A DNA stretch of 64,000 nucleotides from Ga0077536 sp035325705 (GTDB lineage: Bacteria > Pseudomonadota > Gammaproteobacteria > Ga0077536): positions 1-64,000 of the forward strand of contig DAOKZI010000015.1 in the NCBI GenBank assembly GCA_035325705.1, read 5' to 3'. The notes beneath the pieces were generated by a model that was not told where the DNA came from, ran no database searches, and saw only the letters and a list, made by a program, of their open reading frames with translations. The translations under genes were made by a program, and so were the position numbers. Below, piece by piece: positions 40,615-50,261 of this stretch (positions are counted from its first letter, which is position 1; every line of letters begins with the position of its first letter).

Positions 40615-41988
40615 TCAGCGGAACGGCGGCATCCCGCCGCCGGGCGGGAACTGCCCGCGCATGCCGCGCATCAGCGCCTGCAGACCGCCCTTCTTCGACA
40701 TCTTCTTCATCATGCGCTGCATGTTGTCGAACTGTTTCAGCAGCCGGTTCACGTCCTGCACGTCGCTGCCCGAGCCGGCCGCGATGCGCTTCTTGCGGCT
40801 GGCCTTGATGATGGCCGGGAAGCGCCGCTCCTGCGGCGTCATCGAATCGATGATCGCGGCGAGCCGCGTCATCTCCTTGTCGTTGACGCGATTCTTCATC
40901 TGCTCGGGCAGCTCCGACACGCCGGGCAGCTTCGACATCAGCGCGGACAGCCCCCCCATATTGCGCATCTGATCGATCTGCTCGCGGAAGTCCTGCAGAT
41001 CGAAGCCCTTGCCCTTGGAGATCTTCTCGGCGACCTTGGCCGCCTTCTGCTTGTCGACCTTCTGCTCGACTTCCTCGATCAGCGTCAGCACGTCGCCCAT
41101 GCCGAGGATGCGCGAGGCCATGCGATCGGGATGGAAGGGCTCGAGCGCGTGCAGCTTCTCGCCGACGCCGAGGAACTTGATCGGCTTGCCGGTGACGTGG
41201 CGCACGGACAGCGCGGCGCCGCCGCGCGCGTCGCCGTCGGCCTTGGTGAGGACGACGCCCGTCAGCGGCAGCGCATCGCTGAAGGCCTGCGCCGTGCGCA
41301 CGGCGTCCTGACCCATCATCGAGTCGATGACGAACAGCGTCTCCTGCGGATGCAGCGCGCCGTGCAGCGCGCGGATCTCGTTCATCATCGCCTCGTCAAT
41401 CGTGAGGCGGCCGGCGGTATCGACGATCAGCACGTCCTTGAGCTGCCTGCGCGCCTGATCGAGCGCCGCGCGCGCGATCTGCTCCGGCGAGCGGCCCGGC
41501 TCGCTCGGATAGCAGTCGACGCCGACTTCACCGGCGAGAATACGTAGCTGCTCGATCGCCGCGGGACGGTAGACGTCGCAGCTCACCATCGCGACGTTCT
41601 TGCGCTCGTTCTCCTTCAGGCGCTTGGCGAGCTTCGCGGCACTGGTCGTCTTGCCCGAGCCCTGCAGGCCCGCCATCAGCACGACGATGGGCGGCTGCGC
41701 GGCGAAATCGAGGCCGACGCCGGCCTCGCCCATCAGCCCGGTGAGCTCGTCGCGCACGACGCGGATCAGCGCCTGGCCCGGCGTCAGCGTGCCGATCACT
41801 TCCTGACCGAGCGCGCGCTCGCGCACGCGCTCGACGAAGCTCTTGACGACCGGCAGCGCGACGTCGGCCTCGAGCAGCGCCATGCGCACTTCGCGCAGCG
41901 TGGCGTCGATGTTTTCTTCGGTCAGCCGGGCTTCGCCGCGCAGGCGCTTGACGATGCCGGTCAGCCGTTCACTGAGATTGTCGAACAT
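40615..41988 (-). CDS. ffh: Signal recognition particle protein Ffh
   Basis: A 457-aa SRP GTPase. The N domain is followed by the G domain with GLQGSGKTTSAAKLA (G1), DVYRPAAIEQL, DTAGRL (G3), TKADGDARGG (G4) and FLGVGE (closing loop). A methionine-rich M domain comes next (MRNMGGLSALMSKLPG, MQRMMKKMSKKGGLQALMRG) with the RNA-binding SGS-type SGSDVQDVNRLL. It targets nascent membrane proteins. It usually sits divergent from ypjD in Gammaproteobacteria; here a 9.5-kb block lies between them. Confidence 0.97.
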   Translation of the reverse strand: MFDNLSERLTGIVKRLRGEARLTEENIDATLREVRMALLEADVALPVVKSFVERVRERALGQEVIGTLTPGQALIRVVRDELTGLMGEAGVGLDFAAQPPIVVLMAGLQGSGKTTSAAKLAKRLKENERKNVAMVSCDVYRPAAIEQLRILAGEVGVDCYPSEPGRSPEQIARAALDQARRQLKDVLIVDTAGRLTIDEAMMNEIRALHGALHPQETLFVIDSMMGQDAVRTAQAFSDALPLTGVVLTKADGDARGGAALSVRHVTGKPIKFLGVGEKLHALEPFHPDRMASRILGMGDVLTLIEEVEQKVDKQKAAKVAEKISKGKGFDLQDFREQIDQMRNMGGLSALMSKLPGVSELPEQMKNRVNDKEMTRLAAIIDSMTPQERRFPAIIKASRKKRIAAGSGSDVQDVNRLLKQFDNMQRMMKKMSKKGGLQALMRGMRGQFPPGGGMPPFR

Positions 41989-42024
41989 GATGTTTGCTTC
42001 CGGAAATGGTCGGGAGGTCGGCCG

Positions 42025-43113
42025 TCACCAGGCTTCCATGACCTCCGTATAGGGAAAGTGCAGTCCGGCCGTGGCCCAGACCTCGGCGACGCGGCGGACG
42101 ACGGGCTCCGCCTTGTGCATCCAGTCCGGGTGGCGCTGCCGATTGTCGAAGACTTCGAACGGCTCCGGCTGCGGATCGCGGTGACCGAAGCGGTAATAGA
42201 ACCCGCGCACGAGCTCTTCCATGCGCGCCTTGCCGTAGGCCACCACGGTGATGTCGCGATTGGCCGAGAGACCGGTCGTCGCCACGTAGTAATGATAGAG
42301 CTCCCAATATTTCAGATAGGCGTCGAAGTAGGGCATGCGCACGAGGTCCTCGGCCGTCTCGCCGACGTAGGCGAGATCGCGGCGCACCCATTCCTCGATA
42401 TTGCCGCGCACGCGGAACAAGCCGTCTGCGGGCCAGCCGCCGGACTTTTCATAAGTCGAGATGCAGGAGCTCACGGGATGGCGCACCGTGAAGATGTTCT
42501 CGACCGCCTGCCCCAGCACGCGATGGAAGAAGCCGCCCGCATAGCTGCCCTTCGTCAGCTTCTTCGGCACGACGATCTTTCCCGAGTGGGGCCGATTGCG
42601 GCCGAAGTAGAGCTCGATCATCGTCAGATACTCGGCCATCGTCTGCAGGCTCGCGATCCAGGAATTGACGCCGCGCTCGAAGCGGAACGGCCCCGCATCC
42701 GGAAAGCCGTCGTGCGCGATCACGTTCGGCACGCGATCCGGGTGATGGCCGAGGGCGCGGAAAATCTCCTTCGTGAGATAGGACCCGCCGTTGCGCGGCA
42801 CCCCGATGACGTTGACGAAATGAAAATTGAGCTGGAGATCCTTGATCGGCTCGACGTTGCCCGTCATCAGCGCGACCAGCAGCTCGTAGGCGCGGCCGAT
42901 CGCGCGCTGGCCCAGCGGCGAGGCGAGCACCGTGGCCGCGTTCGCGGCGGCCGACTGCAGCAGGCGCGTCTGCTCGCTGCTCAGGGCCTCGGAGAGCTGA
43001 TCGCCCCAGATTGCGCCTTCGAAAGGGATGTCGGCGACGACGTGGTGCAGGAAGTCGATGAAAATCGGCGAGACCGGCAGTTCGCGGTCGCTCAGTTTGA
43101 TTTCGACGCCCAT
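42025..43113 (-). CDS. PAPS-dependent sulfotransferase-like protein
   Basis: A 362-aa protein. A P-loop-like 5'-phosphosulfate-binding segment, GVPRNGGSYLTKEIFRALG (about 104-122), and a 3'-phosphate-binding segment, VRHPVSSCISTYEKSGG (about 214-230), fit the sulfotransferase fold. These enzymes transfer sulfate from PAPS to carbohydrates, lipids or peptides. It has no signal peptide. It is the last gene of the minus-strand accessory block, 60 bp after sapC-like, so it may sulfate a surface glycan or an exported product; this is inference. Confidence 0.8.
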   Translation of the reverse strand: MGVEIKLSDRELPVSPIFIDFLHHVVADIPFEGAIWGDQLSEALSSEQTRLLQSAAANAATVLASPLGQRAIGRAYELLVALMTGNVEPIKDLQLNFHFVNVIGVPRNGGSYLTKEIFRALGHHPDRVPNVIAHDGFPDAGPFRFERGVNSWIASLQTMAEYLTMIELYFGRNRPHSGKIVVPKKLTKGSYAGGFFHRVLGQAVENIFTVRHPVSSCISTYEKSGGWPADGLFRVRGNIEEWVRRDLAYVGETAEDLVRMPYFDAYLKYWELYHYYVATTGLSANRDITVVAYGKARMEELVRGFYYRFGHRDPQPEPFEVFDNRQRHPDWMHKAEPVVRRVAEVWATAGLHFPYTEVMEAW

Positions 43114-43173
43114 GGATGGTTTCCGCTGCGATGGCGCAGTCTACGGACCCCCCTGCGGCGCATCAAGCAGGCT

Positions 43174-43917
43174 TCAGGCAGTCCCGCTGCGGGCGACGTC
43201 GGCCTCGAGCAGGCGCTGGAAATTGTCGAGCGACATCAGGTGCGCGTAGACCCGGGACAGGAAGCCCTGCTGCATCAGGCGCGCGAGCGCGGCCGCGTCC
43301 AGCGCGGCCAGGCGGCTCTCGACGACGCACCACATGCCCGTCACGCGCTTGCGCCGGCCGCGCACGGGATTGATGTCGGCATCGAAGGGATCGAGCAGAC
43401 CGAGCTCGGCCACGGCGGCGCAGAAAGCCTCGGTCTGGCGCGTGGCGAGGTCCACTTCCTCGATGAAGCGCTGGAGCTCCTGCCAGCGCGGCGTCGGCTC
43501 GCCGCGCGCGTCGAAGAGGTGCGGCGGGGTCGGGGCGAGCCCGGCCTCGTCGACGCAGATCGCGGACTGCAGGCTCGTGCCTTCGCCGCGCACGCGCGCC
43601 GTGCAGAACGGATAGCGCCGCACGTAGGCCGGACAGTAGTGGCCGGGCAGCCAGTCGCCGGCCGCGTCGACGCAGAGATTGCGCCCCGCTTCGAGCCCGG
43701 TGAGGAGCAGCGGCTGCCAGGACCCGTCCTCGGCCCGGCCGAAGACGATCGGATTGCTGCGCGAGGCGGCGACGAATTCGGGGAGCGTCAAGTAGATCGC
43801 GTGCAGCCGCGCGGCGAAGCGCGCCACTCGCGGCGCGATGCCGCGTTCGCGGTGGCGCTGCCGGTCGAGCAGCGTGAGCGCGGTATAGCCGGGCGGTGCG
43901 GCGACTCCCTGACTCAT
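43174..43917 (-). CDS. SapC family protein
   Basis: A 247-aa soluble protein. The order ALTLLDRQRHRERGIAPR, FAARLHAIYLTLPEFVAASR in two parts, NPIVFGR, CPAYVRRYPFC, ALCVDE-like AICVDEAG, and the C-terminal LARLMQQGFLSRVYAHLMSL match the SapC family, named for an S-layer-associated Campylobacter gene. The molecular role is not known. It is encoded 19 bp downstream of the FecR-domain gene in the two-partner secretion locus. Confidence 0.82.
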   Translation of the reverse strand: MSQGVAAPPGYTALTLLDRQRHRERGIAPRVARFAARLHAIYLTLPEFVAASRSNPIVFGRAEDGSWQPLLLTGLEAGRNLCVDAAGDWLPGHYCPAYVRRYPFCTARVRGEGTSLQSAICVDEAGLAPTPPHLFDARGEPTPRWQELQRFIEEVDLATRQTEAFCAAVAELGLLDPFDADINPVRGRRKRVTGMWCVVESRLAALDAAALARLMQQGFLSRVYAHLMSLDNFQRLLEADVARSGTA

Positions 43918-43936
43918 CGCTGCGCGCCGCGCTCGC

Positions 43937-44611
43937 TCAGAAGCAGTCCTCGGGATCCGCCGCGGGCGTCGGATCGCTGTTCAGCGGGTTCGCGGGATCG
44001 TTGAAGTCGAGCTTCACCGGATCCAAGCCCATGCGCGCGAAGCCGCCCTTGCCCTGATCGAAGGGCGTGTCGTTCACGTCGATGCTGCCCTGGTGCACCT
44101 TGAAGTAGAGGCCCTGCTGCACCTGGGTGCCGAGATCGGGACAGCCGTCCGTGCAGTCGATCACTTCCAGATCGGTGCCGCGGATACCGATGGTCGCCAC
44201 CGCCGTGCGATAGCGGACGGCGCTGTGATTGCGCTGGCCGATCAGGCCCGTGACCGCGCGGAAGCCGCCCTTCAGCAGGCTGAACACGCTGCGGCTCTCC
44301 TCCGGCTTTTCGGCGTAGTGGTAGTCGGCGATCTGGAAACGCGTGTTCGGCCGCAGGACGATGTAGCCGCCGTCGGAGAGCTTGATGCGCGCGAAGCTGC
44401 TGGTCGCGGTGATCACGGTGTCCCCGCTATTGATGGGCTGGCCCTGATCGAGCCGGCGCAGCTCGCCTTCGGCCGTCGCGGCCGAGGCCCTGCCGACGAC
44501 TTTGACGACTTCGCCGGCCGCGGTCGCGGCCGAGGCGGCGGGCAACGCGCAGGCGCCGGCGACGAACAGCAGCGCCGCGCGCACGGCGTGTCCGGTGAAG
44601 CTGGTGCTCAT
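43937..44611 (-). CDS. FecR-domain periplasmic protein
   Basis: A 224-aa protein with a signal peptide (RAALLFVAGACALPAASA, cleavage near residue 28). A FecR-type domain follows (about 30-165): GEVVKVVGRASA, LRRLDQGQPINSGDTVIT, SFARIKLSDGGYIVLRPNTR and TAVATIGIRGTDLEV. FecR domains of this stand-alone kind often accompany exported filamentous proteins. It has no N-terminal sigma-regulator (anti-sigma) part and no sigma factor neighbour, so classical iron signalling is unlikely. It starts 26 bp after the TpsA stop. Confidence 0.85.
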   Translation of the reverse strand: MSTSFTGHAVRAALLFVAGACALPAASAATAAGEVVKVVGRASAATAEGELRRLDQGQPINSGDTVITATSSFARIKLSDGGYIVLRPNTRFQIADYHYAEKPEESRSVFSLLKGGFRAVTGLIGQRNHSAVRYRTAVATIGIRGTDLEVIDCTDGCPDLGTQVQQGLYFKVHQGSIDVNDTPFDQGKGGFARMGLDPVKLDFNDPANPLNSDPTPAADPEDCF

Positions 44612-44637
44612 GTCCCTGTTCCGCTCCCCCTGCGCGC

Positions 44638-47600
44638 TCATTCGCACATCTGCCCGTTGTTCGACTTCTGCGCGACGAGCTCCTCGCCGCCCTCGTCGCC
44701 TCCTTCCTCGACCCCGGCGTAGCCCTTGTCTTTTTTCCTGTCGTTCTGGAGCTCGCCGAACTCGTTGACGATCGGCGTCTGGAAGACTTTCTGCAGCACG
44801 TCGCGCACGATGACTTCGCCGATGAAGCCCGTCGACACGATGTTGCCGATGCCGGTCGTCGTGCCGGCCGTGCTGAAGAGGATGTTCTGATCGCCGATGT
44901 CGATCTTGCCGTTCCGGCCGATCGCGATGCCGCCGGAGTGCGGCGTCCACGGCAGGCCCAGGTTGCCGAGGATCATCGTGGTCCCGGGCAGCTTCGCGAA
45001 GTGATCGAGATTGGTGAAGCTCGGCCCGTCGCCGAAGGGCGGGAGCGGCGCCGAGTTTTCGACGTGGATCCTCGCGTTCGGCGAGTACGAGGAGAACTGT
45101 GCCAGGAATTCGTTGCCGATCGAACTCTCGCTGAACACGCCGGGGCCGAGCTCGAGCGTGCCGTCGGTCATGAACACGACGTAGGGCGTGTCGGGATCGG
45201 CGAACACCAGGCCTTCTCCGAACTCGATGCCGTTCTGCGCGCGGAAAATCGCGTTCGGTCCCGCGGTCACGGCGCCGTTGTAGCGCGGCAGCGGGATGCG
45301 TCCGCCGTCCGCGCGCAGCGCGCGCGAGAGGAACAGCAGTGACACGCGATCGCCGTACTCGTCCGGCAGGTTCCGATCGCCGAGGATCATCGCGCCCTTG
45401 ACGGCCAGCGAGCCGCCGCTGACGTCGATCAGCGCGTTGTGCGCGAACATCGAGCCGGACACGATGACGTCGCCCGCCGCGTTCAGCTTGAACGCGCCGA
45501 AGCTGCCGAAGCCGCTGAAGCTGTCGAAGCCCCGCTGCGCGAAAAAGCCGCTGTCGATGCCGCCATCGCCGTCGCTGCTGACCAGGCTCGGACGCAGCAC
45601 CGTCGGGCCGGCGTGCGCGGTGTTGTCGATCGCGACGTCGGGCGCGCCGCCGCCGTAGTTCGCGATCGCGATGTCCGGCGACTTCGTGCGCACCGCGATC
45701 GCGCCGCCCTGCATGGTGCTCAAGGAGACGGCGGGCGCATCGAGCAGGCCCGAGGTTCCCGTGGTGATGCCGCCGGCGCCGCCCAGAACCTCGAGCCGCG
45801 ACTGGCCGGTTTCACCGTCGATCCCGCGCACGCTGAGCACGCCGTTCAAGCGCACGGCGCCGCTGCCCGCATTGGAGATGGCAAGCTGCGCAACGCCGAG
45901 CTTCGACGCCGCGGTGACGTTCTGCCGCAGGAGGATGTCGCCGCTGCCGCCGCCGTAGAAGTCGTTATTGAAGATGCTGATGCTGGCCGAACTGCCCGCC
46001 TGCGCCTCCATCGCGCCGTTGACGAGGATGCCGCGTTGCGCTCCCAGCACGATCGCGGCGCTGCCGTCGCTCGCTTGCGCGATCGCCCGCACCCCGCCGG
46101 CGAGATTGAGGCGGCCGTCGTCGGCGAACAGGCCGACCCACGCGCTGTCGCCCGTCGCGCTCAGATTGCCGCTGACCTCGATGTCGCCGGTGTTGGTCTC
46201 GAAGCTGATCGAGCCAAAGCTGCCGCCGCTGACCGTGACGTTGCCGTTGATCTTGATGGGGCCGGCGCCCGTATTCGTCAGAAAGACGCCGGCCGAGCCG
46301 CCGGCGCCGCTGACGCTCAAATTGCCGCTGACGTTGATGCCGTTCTGCGCATCGACGAAGAGCTCCGCCGAGCTGCCGCCGGCGCCGGCGGACACCGTGA
46401 TGTTGCCGTTGACGTTGACGACCTTGGCCCCCAGCGAAGCGTAGGCATCGACTTCGCCGCCCGTCGCCGCGACCGTGATCGGACCGCCTACGCTCAGATT
46501 GCCGCCCGGTGCATCGAGAACCAGATCCGCGTCCTGGTCCGCGGCCGTGACCGACACGGCGTCGAGGCTCAGATTGCCGCTCACGGTGCCCGCCGTGACG
46601 CCGACCGCCTGCGTCGCGCCGATCCCGGCGATGTTCACATTGCCGGTGTTCACGCCGGTGCCGTTCAGCGTGTTGACGAACAGCGAGCGCGCGGTGATCG
46701 CGCCGGTCGTCACGTTGCCGCCCGTCGCACCGGCCTCGATCTGCACCGTCCCGCCCGCCGCGCCGATTGCGCCCGTCACCACGTTGCCGTTGGTGAGGCC
46801 CGAGTTGGCGCCGTTGATCGTGACGCCCGCCGCGCCGATCGCGCCAAGCGTGACGTCGCCGGCCGAGGATCCCGCGGAGGCGGTGAACAGGCCCTTGATG
46901 TTGATCGCGATGCCGGCGAGGTTGATGTTGCCGGCGGGCGCGTTGCCGAGGCTGAAACTGCCCGTGCTCAGTCCGACACCGAGTGATGCGCTGGAATCAC
47001 CCGTGATCGTGCCGATTCGGAGCGCGAGATTGCCGCTGCCATTCGCCGCGATCGTGAACGGGCCGCCGCTGGCGAAAATCTCGTCGCTGGCGACCAGGGT
47101 CACATTGGTATTGGCGTCGAGCTTGCTCTCGATGAAGCCCTTGCCGACCGTCGACAGCGTCGCGTCGCCGCTCGGCGACGCGACGCCGGGGCCGATGCCG
47201 AGACGCGCCGGATCGACGAGCACTTCACCGCCATCCCCTGCCTGCACTTCACCGTCGAGCGTCAGCACGCCTTCATGGGCGCTGAGCTCGACGAAGCCGC
47301 CTCGGCCACCGTCCGCACCGCCGCGCGTATCGACGCGCGCACCGGCCGCAAGATTCAAAGACTGCTTCGCGACGAGCCGCACCGTGCCGCCGTCGCCCGC
47401 GCCCTCACCGGTGGCCTGCACCACCGCGCCGGCCGCGATCTCGACGTCGTCGGTCGCGGAGCTGACGAGCACGCGGCCGCCGTGCGCGCCGCTCGCGTCC
47501 AGCGTGCCGCTGTTGACGACCTTGCCGCCCGCGCCGCGCAGGAAGATCTGTCCGCCGTCCTCATCGATGCCGGCGGCGCGCACGACGCCTGCGTTGTTGA

Positions 47601-48369
47601 CGGCGGTGGCGACGAGCCCGTCGGCGACCTTTGCCGTCATCAGCACGCGACCGCCGTTGGCGAGGATTTCGCCGGTGTTCTCGACGCCGGCCTGCGCGGC
47701 GGCCGTCGCCTCGTCGACCGCGAAGCTGACGAGCCCGCTGTCGTCGAGCTGCAGGCTGATCTTCTCGCCGGCGGCGAGCGCGACGGTGCCGAGGCGCGCC
47801 TGCACGAGGCCTTCGTTGGCGACGCGATCGCCCATCAATACGACGTAGCGATCGCCTTTCAGCTCACCCGCGTTGGTGACCGCCGCGGCGGGCGCGCCCG
47901 TGCCCTTGGTGAACACGTAGCGGCCCTGCATGAAGTCCTCGTCGCCGATGTCGAGCGTGCTCGCGGCGAAGCCGGCCGTGTCGACCTTGGCGCCGGGGCC
48001 GAAATAGACGCCCTGCGGGTTGACGAGAAAGACGCGGCCGTTGGCGTCGATGCGCCCGAGGATCTGCGAGGCGTTGCCGCCGGTGACGCGGTTCAGGATG
48101 GCCGCGTTCGCGCCCGGCTGCACGAACTGCACGTATTCCTGGCCGTCGACCGAGAAGCCGTGCCAGTTGACGATCGCGCTGCTGCTGCCCTGGGTGACGG
48201 TGGTGGTGTTCGCGTCCGGTCGCGTGACGCCGACCGTGCCCTGCACGATCTGTTCGCCACTGGGGCCGGCGAGCGCGAGCCCGGGCATCAGCGCGAGCGC
48301 CGTCCAGCCGTAGTGCCGGCGGATCGCGGCGGCCAGCGGGTTCATCGAGGGACGGGCGTAGGCGGACAT
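44638..48369 (-). CDS. Two-partner secretion exoprotein (filamentous hemagglutinin-like TpsA)
   Basis: A 1243-aa exoprotein. After a signal peptide (GWTALALMPGLALA) comes the TPS domain: IVQGTVGVTRPDANTTTV, IVNWHGFSVDGQEYVQFVQP, AAILNRVTGGNASQILGRI and NPQGVYFGPGAKVDT. The rest is a repetitive Gly/Ala/Val/Asn-rich beta-helix (GNVTTGAI, GNLSVSGAGG, GGNVTVSGG-like turns) to about residue 1000. The C-terminus is less repetitive and ends SNNGQMCE. It would be exported by the adjacent TpsB. The start is taken at MSAYARPSMN; ATGs 15 bp upstream and 24 bp downstream are alternatives. Adhesin or toxin function cannot be decided. Confidence 0.9.
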   Translation of the reverse strand: MSAYARPSMNPLAAAIRRHYGWTALALMPGLALAGPSGEQIVQGTVGVTRPDANTTTVTQGSSSAIVNWHGFSVDGQEYVQFVQPGANAAILNRVTGGNASQILGRIDANGRVFLVNPQGVYFGPGAKVDTAGFAASTLDIGDEDFMQGRYVFTKGTGAPAAAVTNAGELKGDRYVVLMGDRVANEGLVQARLGTVALAAGEKISLQLDDSGLVSFAVDEATAAAQAGVENTGEILANGGRVLMTAKVADGLVATAVNNAGVVRAAGIDEDGGQIFLRGAGGKVVNSGTLDASGAHGGRVLVSSATDDVEIAAGAVVQATGEGAGDGGTVRLVAKQSLNLAAGARVDTRGGADGGRGGFVELSAHEGVLTLDGEVQAGDGGEVLVDPARLGIGPGVASPSGDATLSTVGKGFIESKLDANTNVTLVASDEIFASGGPFTIAANGSGNLALRIGTITGDSSASLGVGLSTGSFSLGNAPAGNINLAGIAINIKGLFTASAGSSAGDVTLGAIGAAGVTINGANSGLTNGNVVTGAIGAAGGTVQIEAGATGGNVTTGAITARSLFVNTLNGTGVNTGNVNIAGIGATQAVGVTAGTVSGNLSLDAVSVTAADQDADLVLDAPGGNLSVGGPITVAATGGEVDAYASLGAKVVNVNGNITVSAGAGGSSAELFVDAQNGINVSGNLSVSGAGGSAGVFLTNTGAGPIKINGNVTVSGGSFGSISFETNTGDIEVSGNLSATGDSAWVGLFADDGRLNLAGGVRAIAQASDGSAAIVLGAQRGILVNGAMEAQAGSSASISIFNNDFYGGGSGDILLRQNVTAASKLGVAQLAISNAGSGAVRLNGVLSVRGIDGETGQSRLEVLGGAGGITTGTSGLLDAPAVSLSTMQGGAIAVRTKSPDIAIANYGGGAPDVAIDNTAHAGPTVLRPSLVSSDGDGGIDSGFFAQRGFDSFSGFGSFGAFKLNAAGDVIVSGSMFAHNALIDVSGGSLAVKGAMILGDRNLPDEYGDRVSLLFLSRALRADGGRIPLPRYNGAVTAGPNAIFRAQNGIEFGEGLVFADPDTPYVVFMTDGTLELGPGVFSESSIGNEFLAQFSSYSPNARIHVENSAPLPPFGDGPSFTNLDHFAKLPGTTMILGNLGLPWTPHSGGIAIGRNGKIDIGDQNILFSTAGTTTGIGNIVSTGFIGEVIVRDVLQKVFQTPIVNEFGELQNDRKKDKGYAGVEEGGDEGGEELVAQKSNNGQMCE

Positions 48370-48489
48370 TCGGATAACCCCCATGCCGGTCGACCGGCCG
48401 TTCCTGTTCCCACGCCCGCGATGCTAGCGGGCGGCCGTCGGGCGTCTGTGACGGATCGCGCACGCCGTCCGGCGGCGATCCGCAGGCTG

Positions 48490-50208
48490 TCAAAAATTTG
48501 CAGTGATGCCGGTCCAGAAGCGCAGGCCGTCATCATCGTCCGAGGCCTCGTGCCGCCCCAGCGGGTAGGCCAGCGTCGCATCGACCGCGACGTGACCGAA
48601 GGCAAAGGCCTGATAGCCGACGCCGACGCCCGTCAGCGATTCGCTGCGCTCGACGCCGAGCCGGTGATGATTCTTGCGGTAGACGCGGCCGGTGTCGACG
48701 AACGCCTTCAGGCGCTGGTTATAGAGACCGGGGAACATGTTCACCGGGTGCTGCAGCTCGCCCGTCGCTGTGTAGCCGCGATCGCCGGCGAGCTCCGAGG
48801 ACGGATACGCACGCACGCCGTTCGGCCCGCCGATGCGGAACTGCTCGAGATCGTTCAGCGGATCCGGCGAGGCGACGGCGCTGAAGCGCGCGAAACCGGC
48901 GAGCTGCTGCCACAGCCGGCGATAGTGGCTGAGATCGATCTGGAGCTTCGCGGTCTGGGCGTTGTTCTCGAGACTGGTGTCGAAGCCCGACTGCTCGGGA
49001 TTGACGTCGGCGCGCCGTTCGGGGCGGTCGAAGTTGGTCGACAGCGACGCGCCCAGCGTGCTGAAGCTGCCGTCCGGCCCGGTGTAGTTGAACAGCGCCG
49101 TGAACACCGCGAGCCCCATGTCGAGATTGCGGCGATCGGGCGGGCCATCATCGACGAACTGCGTGGTCTGCCGCGTGACCGAGCGATCGTAGCCGAGGCC
49201 GAGGAACAGGTTCTTGTTCTGCGCCCGCCACACCGGGTGCAGCACGGTGATCCCGAAGTTGTCGCCTTCGCCGTCGATGTCGAAGGTCTCGAAGCCGGGC
49301 CCGAGCTTCTTCTCGTCGACCGCGTAGTCGAAGCTCGAGTAATACACTTCCGCGCGCGTGCCCCAGGCGCTCACCGGCAGGCTGTACGCGAGGCGACCGT
49401 AGTGCATCAGATCGGCCTCGGCGTAGACGCCCGAGAACGCAAGCTGATCGCCGATGCCGAGCATGCCGTTCAGCGCGGCATCGGCTTGCACGCGCCACTC
49501 GCCGATGCTCTCGCGCCCGTAGTTGTTGAGGCCGATCGAAGCGTCGTAGCGCTTTTCGGTGGCGTCCAGCACGAGATCGGAGGTCCCGAATTCCTTGCCC
49601 GGCTGCAGCACCGCGCGCGCATCCACGCCGGGCAGATCGTTGAGCAGCAGCACTTCGCGCTCCAGCGGCACGGTGCGCACGACCGCGCCGGGCTGCAGCT
49701 CGTTCATCTGCCAGCGCACCAGCCGCTCCCGGGTGCGTCGCAAACCCTGGGTGCTGATGTCGCCGAGCTTGCCTTCGATCACTTCGAAGGTGATCACCCC
49801 GGAGCTGACCTGCTGCTCGGGCACATAGGCGGAGGCGAGCGTGTAGCCGTGCGTGCGGTAGTAGCGGGTGATCAAATCGGCGACGTCGTAGATCTCGAGC
49901 AGCGTCAGGCGCTGGCCGACGTAGGGCGCCACGAGGGGCTGGAGCTCGTCGCTGCCGATGGCGCTGTTGCCGACGATGTCGAAGCGCTGCACCAGGATCC
50001 GGCGTCCCCCGGCCGGGACGCCGGCCGCGAGCGAAGGCGCGGCCGGCGCTTGCAGCTTGTCCGGCGGCGTCGCGGGCAGCGTCGGACGCGTGCGGAACTC
50101 ATCGCGCACCACGCCGGGACTCACGCCCTGTGCCCGCAGCGGGCTCGTCGGCAGCGCCCCGAGCAGCATGGCGATGAAAGGCAGGAGGCGCGCTACGGTC
50201 CGTGTCAC
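48490..50208 (-). CDS. TpsB/ShlB-FhaC family outer membrane transporter
   Basis: A 572-aa protein with a signal peptide and a Pro-rich linker. POTRA domains follow (ILVQRFDIVGNSAIGSDEL, LTLLEIYDVADLITRYYRTHGY in two parts, GVITFEVIEGKLGDI). The C-terminal 16-strand barrel has the conserved VRAYPSSELAGDRGY motif (VRGF/Y-type lid-lock) and a terminal Phe. It secretes the TpsA protein encoded 120 bp downstream. The start is GTG (MTRTVARLL). A good promoter lies just upstream. Confidence 0.93.
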   Translation of the reverse strand: MTRTVARLLPFIAMLLGALPTSPLRAQGVSPGVVRDEFRTRPTLPATPPDKLQAPAAPSLAAGVPAGGRRILVQRFDIVGNSAIGSDELQPLVAPYVGQRLTLLEIYDVADLITRYYRTHGYTLASAYVPEQQVSSGVITFEVIEGKLGDISTQGLRRTRERLVRWQMNELQPGAVVRTVPLEREVLLLNDLPGVDARAVLQPGKEFGTSDLVLDATEKRYDASIGLNNYGRESIGEWRVQADAALNGMLGIGDQLAFSGVYAEADLMHYGRLAYSLPVSAWGTRAEVYYSSFDYAVDEKKLGPGFETFDIDGEGDNFGITVLHPVWRAQNKNLFLGLGYDRSVTRQTTQFVDDGPPDRRNLDMGLAVFTALFNYTGPDGSFSTLGASLSTNFDRPERRADVNPEQSGFDTSLENNAQTAKLQIDLSHYRRLWQQLAGFARFSAVASPDPLNDLEQFRIGGPNGVRAYPSSELAGDRGYTATGELQHPVNMFPGLYNQRLKAFVDTGRVYRKNHHRLGVERSESLTGVGVGYQAFAFGHVAVDATLAYPLGRHEASDDDDGLRFWTGITANF

Positions 50209-50261
50209 GGCATGGTGCTCGTCTGGCAGAGGGCGGGGCCGGAAATTTGCTGACAGCCTGA

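Noticed and set aside
43937..44611. Iron-siderophore cell-surface signalling (FecIR)
   Set aside because: There is no ECF sigma factor and no TonB receptor nearby, and the protein lacks the cytoplasmic anti-sigma part.
44638..48369. Contact-dependent inhibition (CdiA) system
   Set aside because: There is no VENN-type motif, C-terminal toxin module or small immunity gene after the exoprotein; the next gene is a FecR-domain protein.
47275..50253. A 992-codon plus-strand frame opposite tpsA/tpsB
   Set aside because: It is a shadow of the GC-rich coding strand: no domain, compositional bias typical of antisense frames, and it covers two genes with clear domains on the minus strand.
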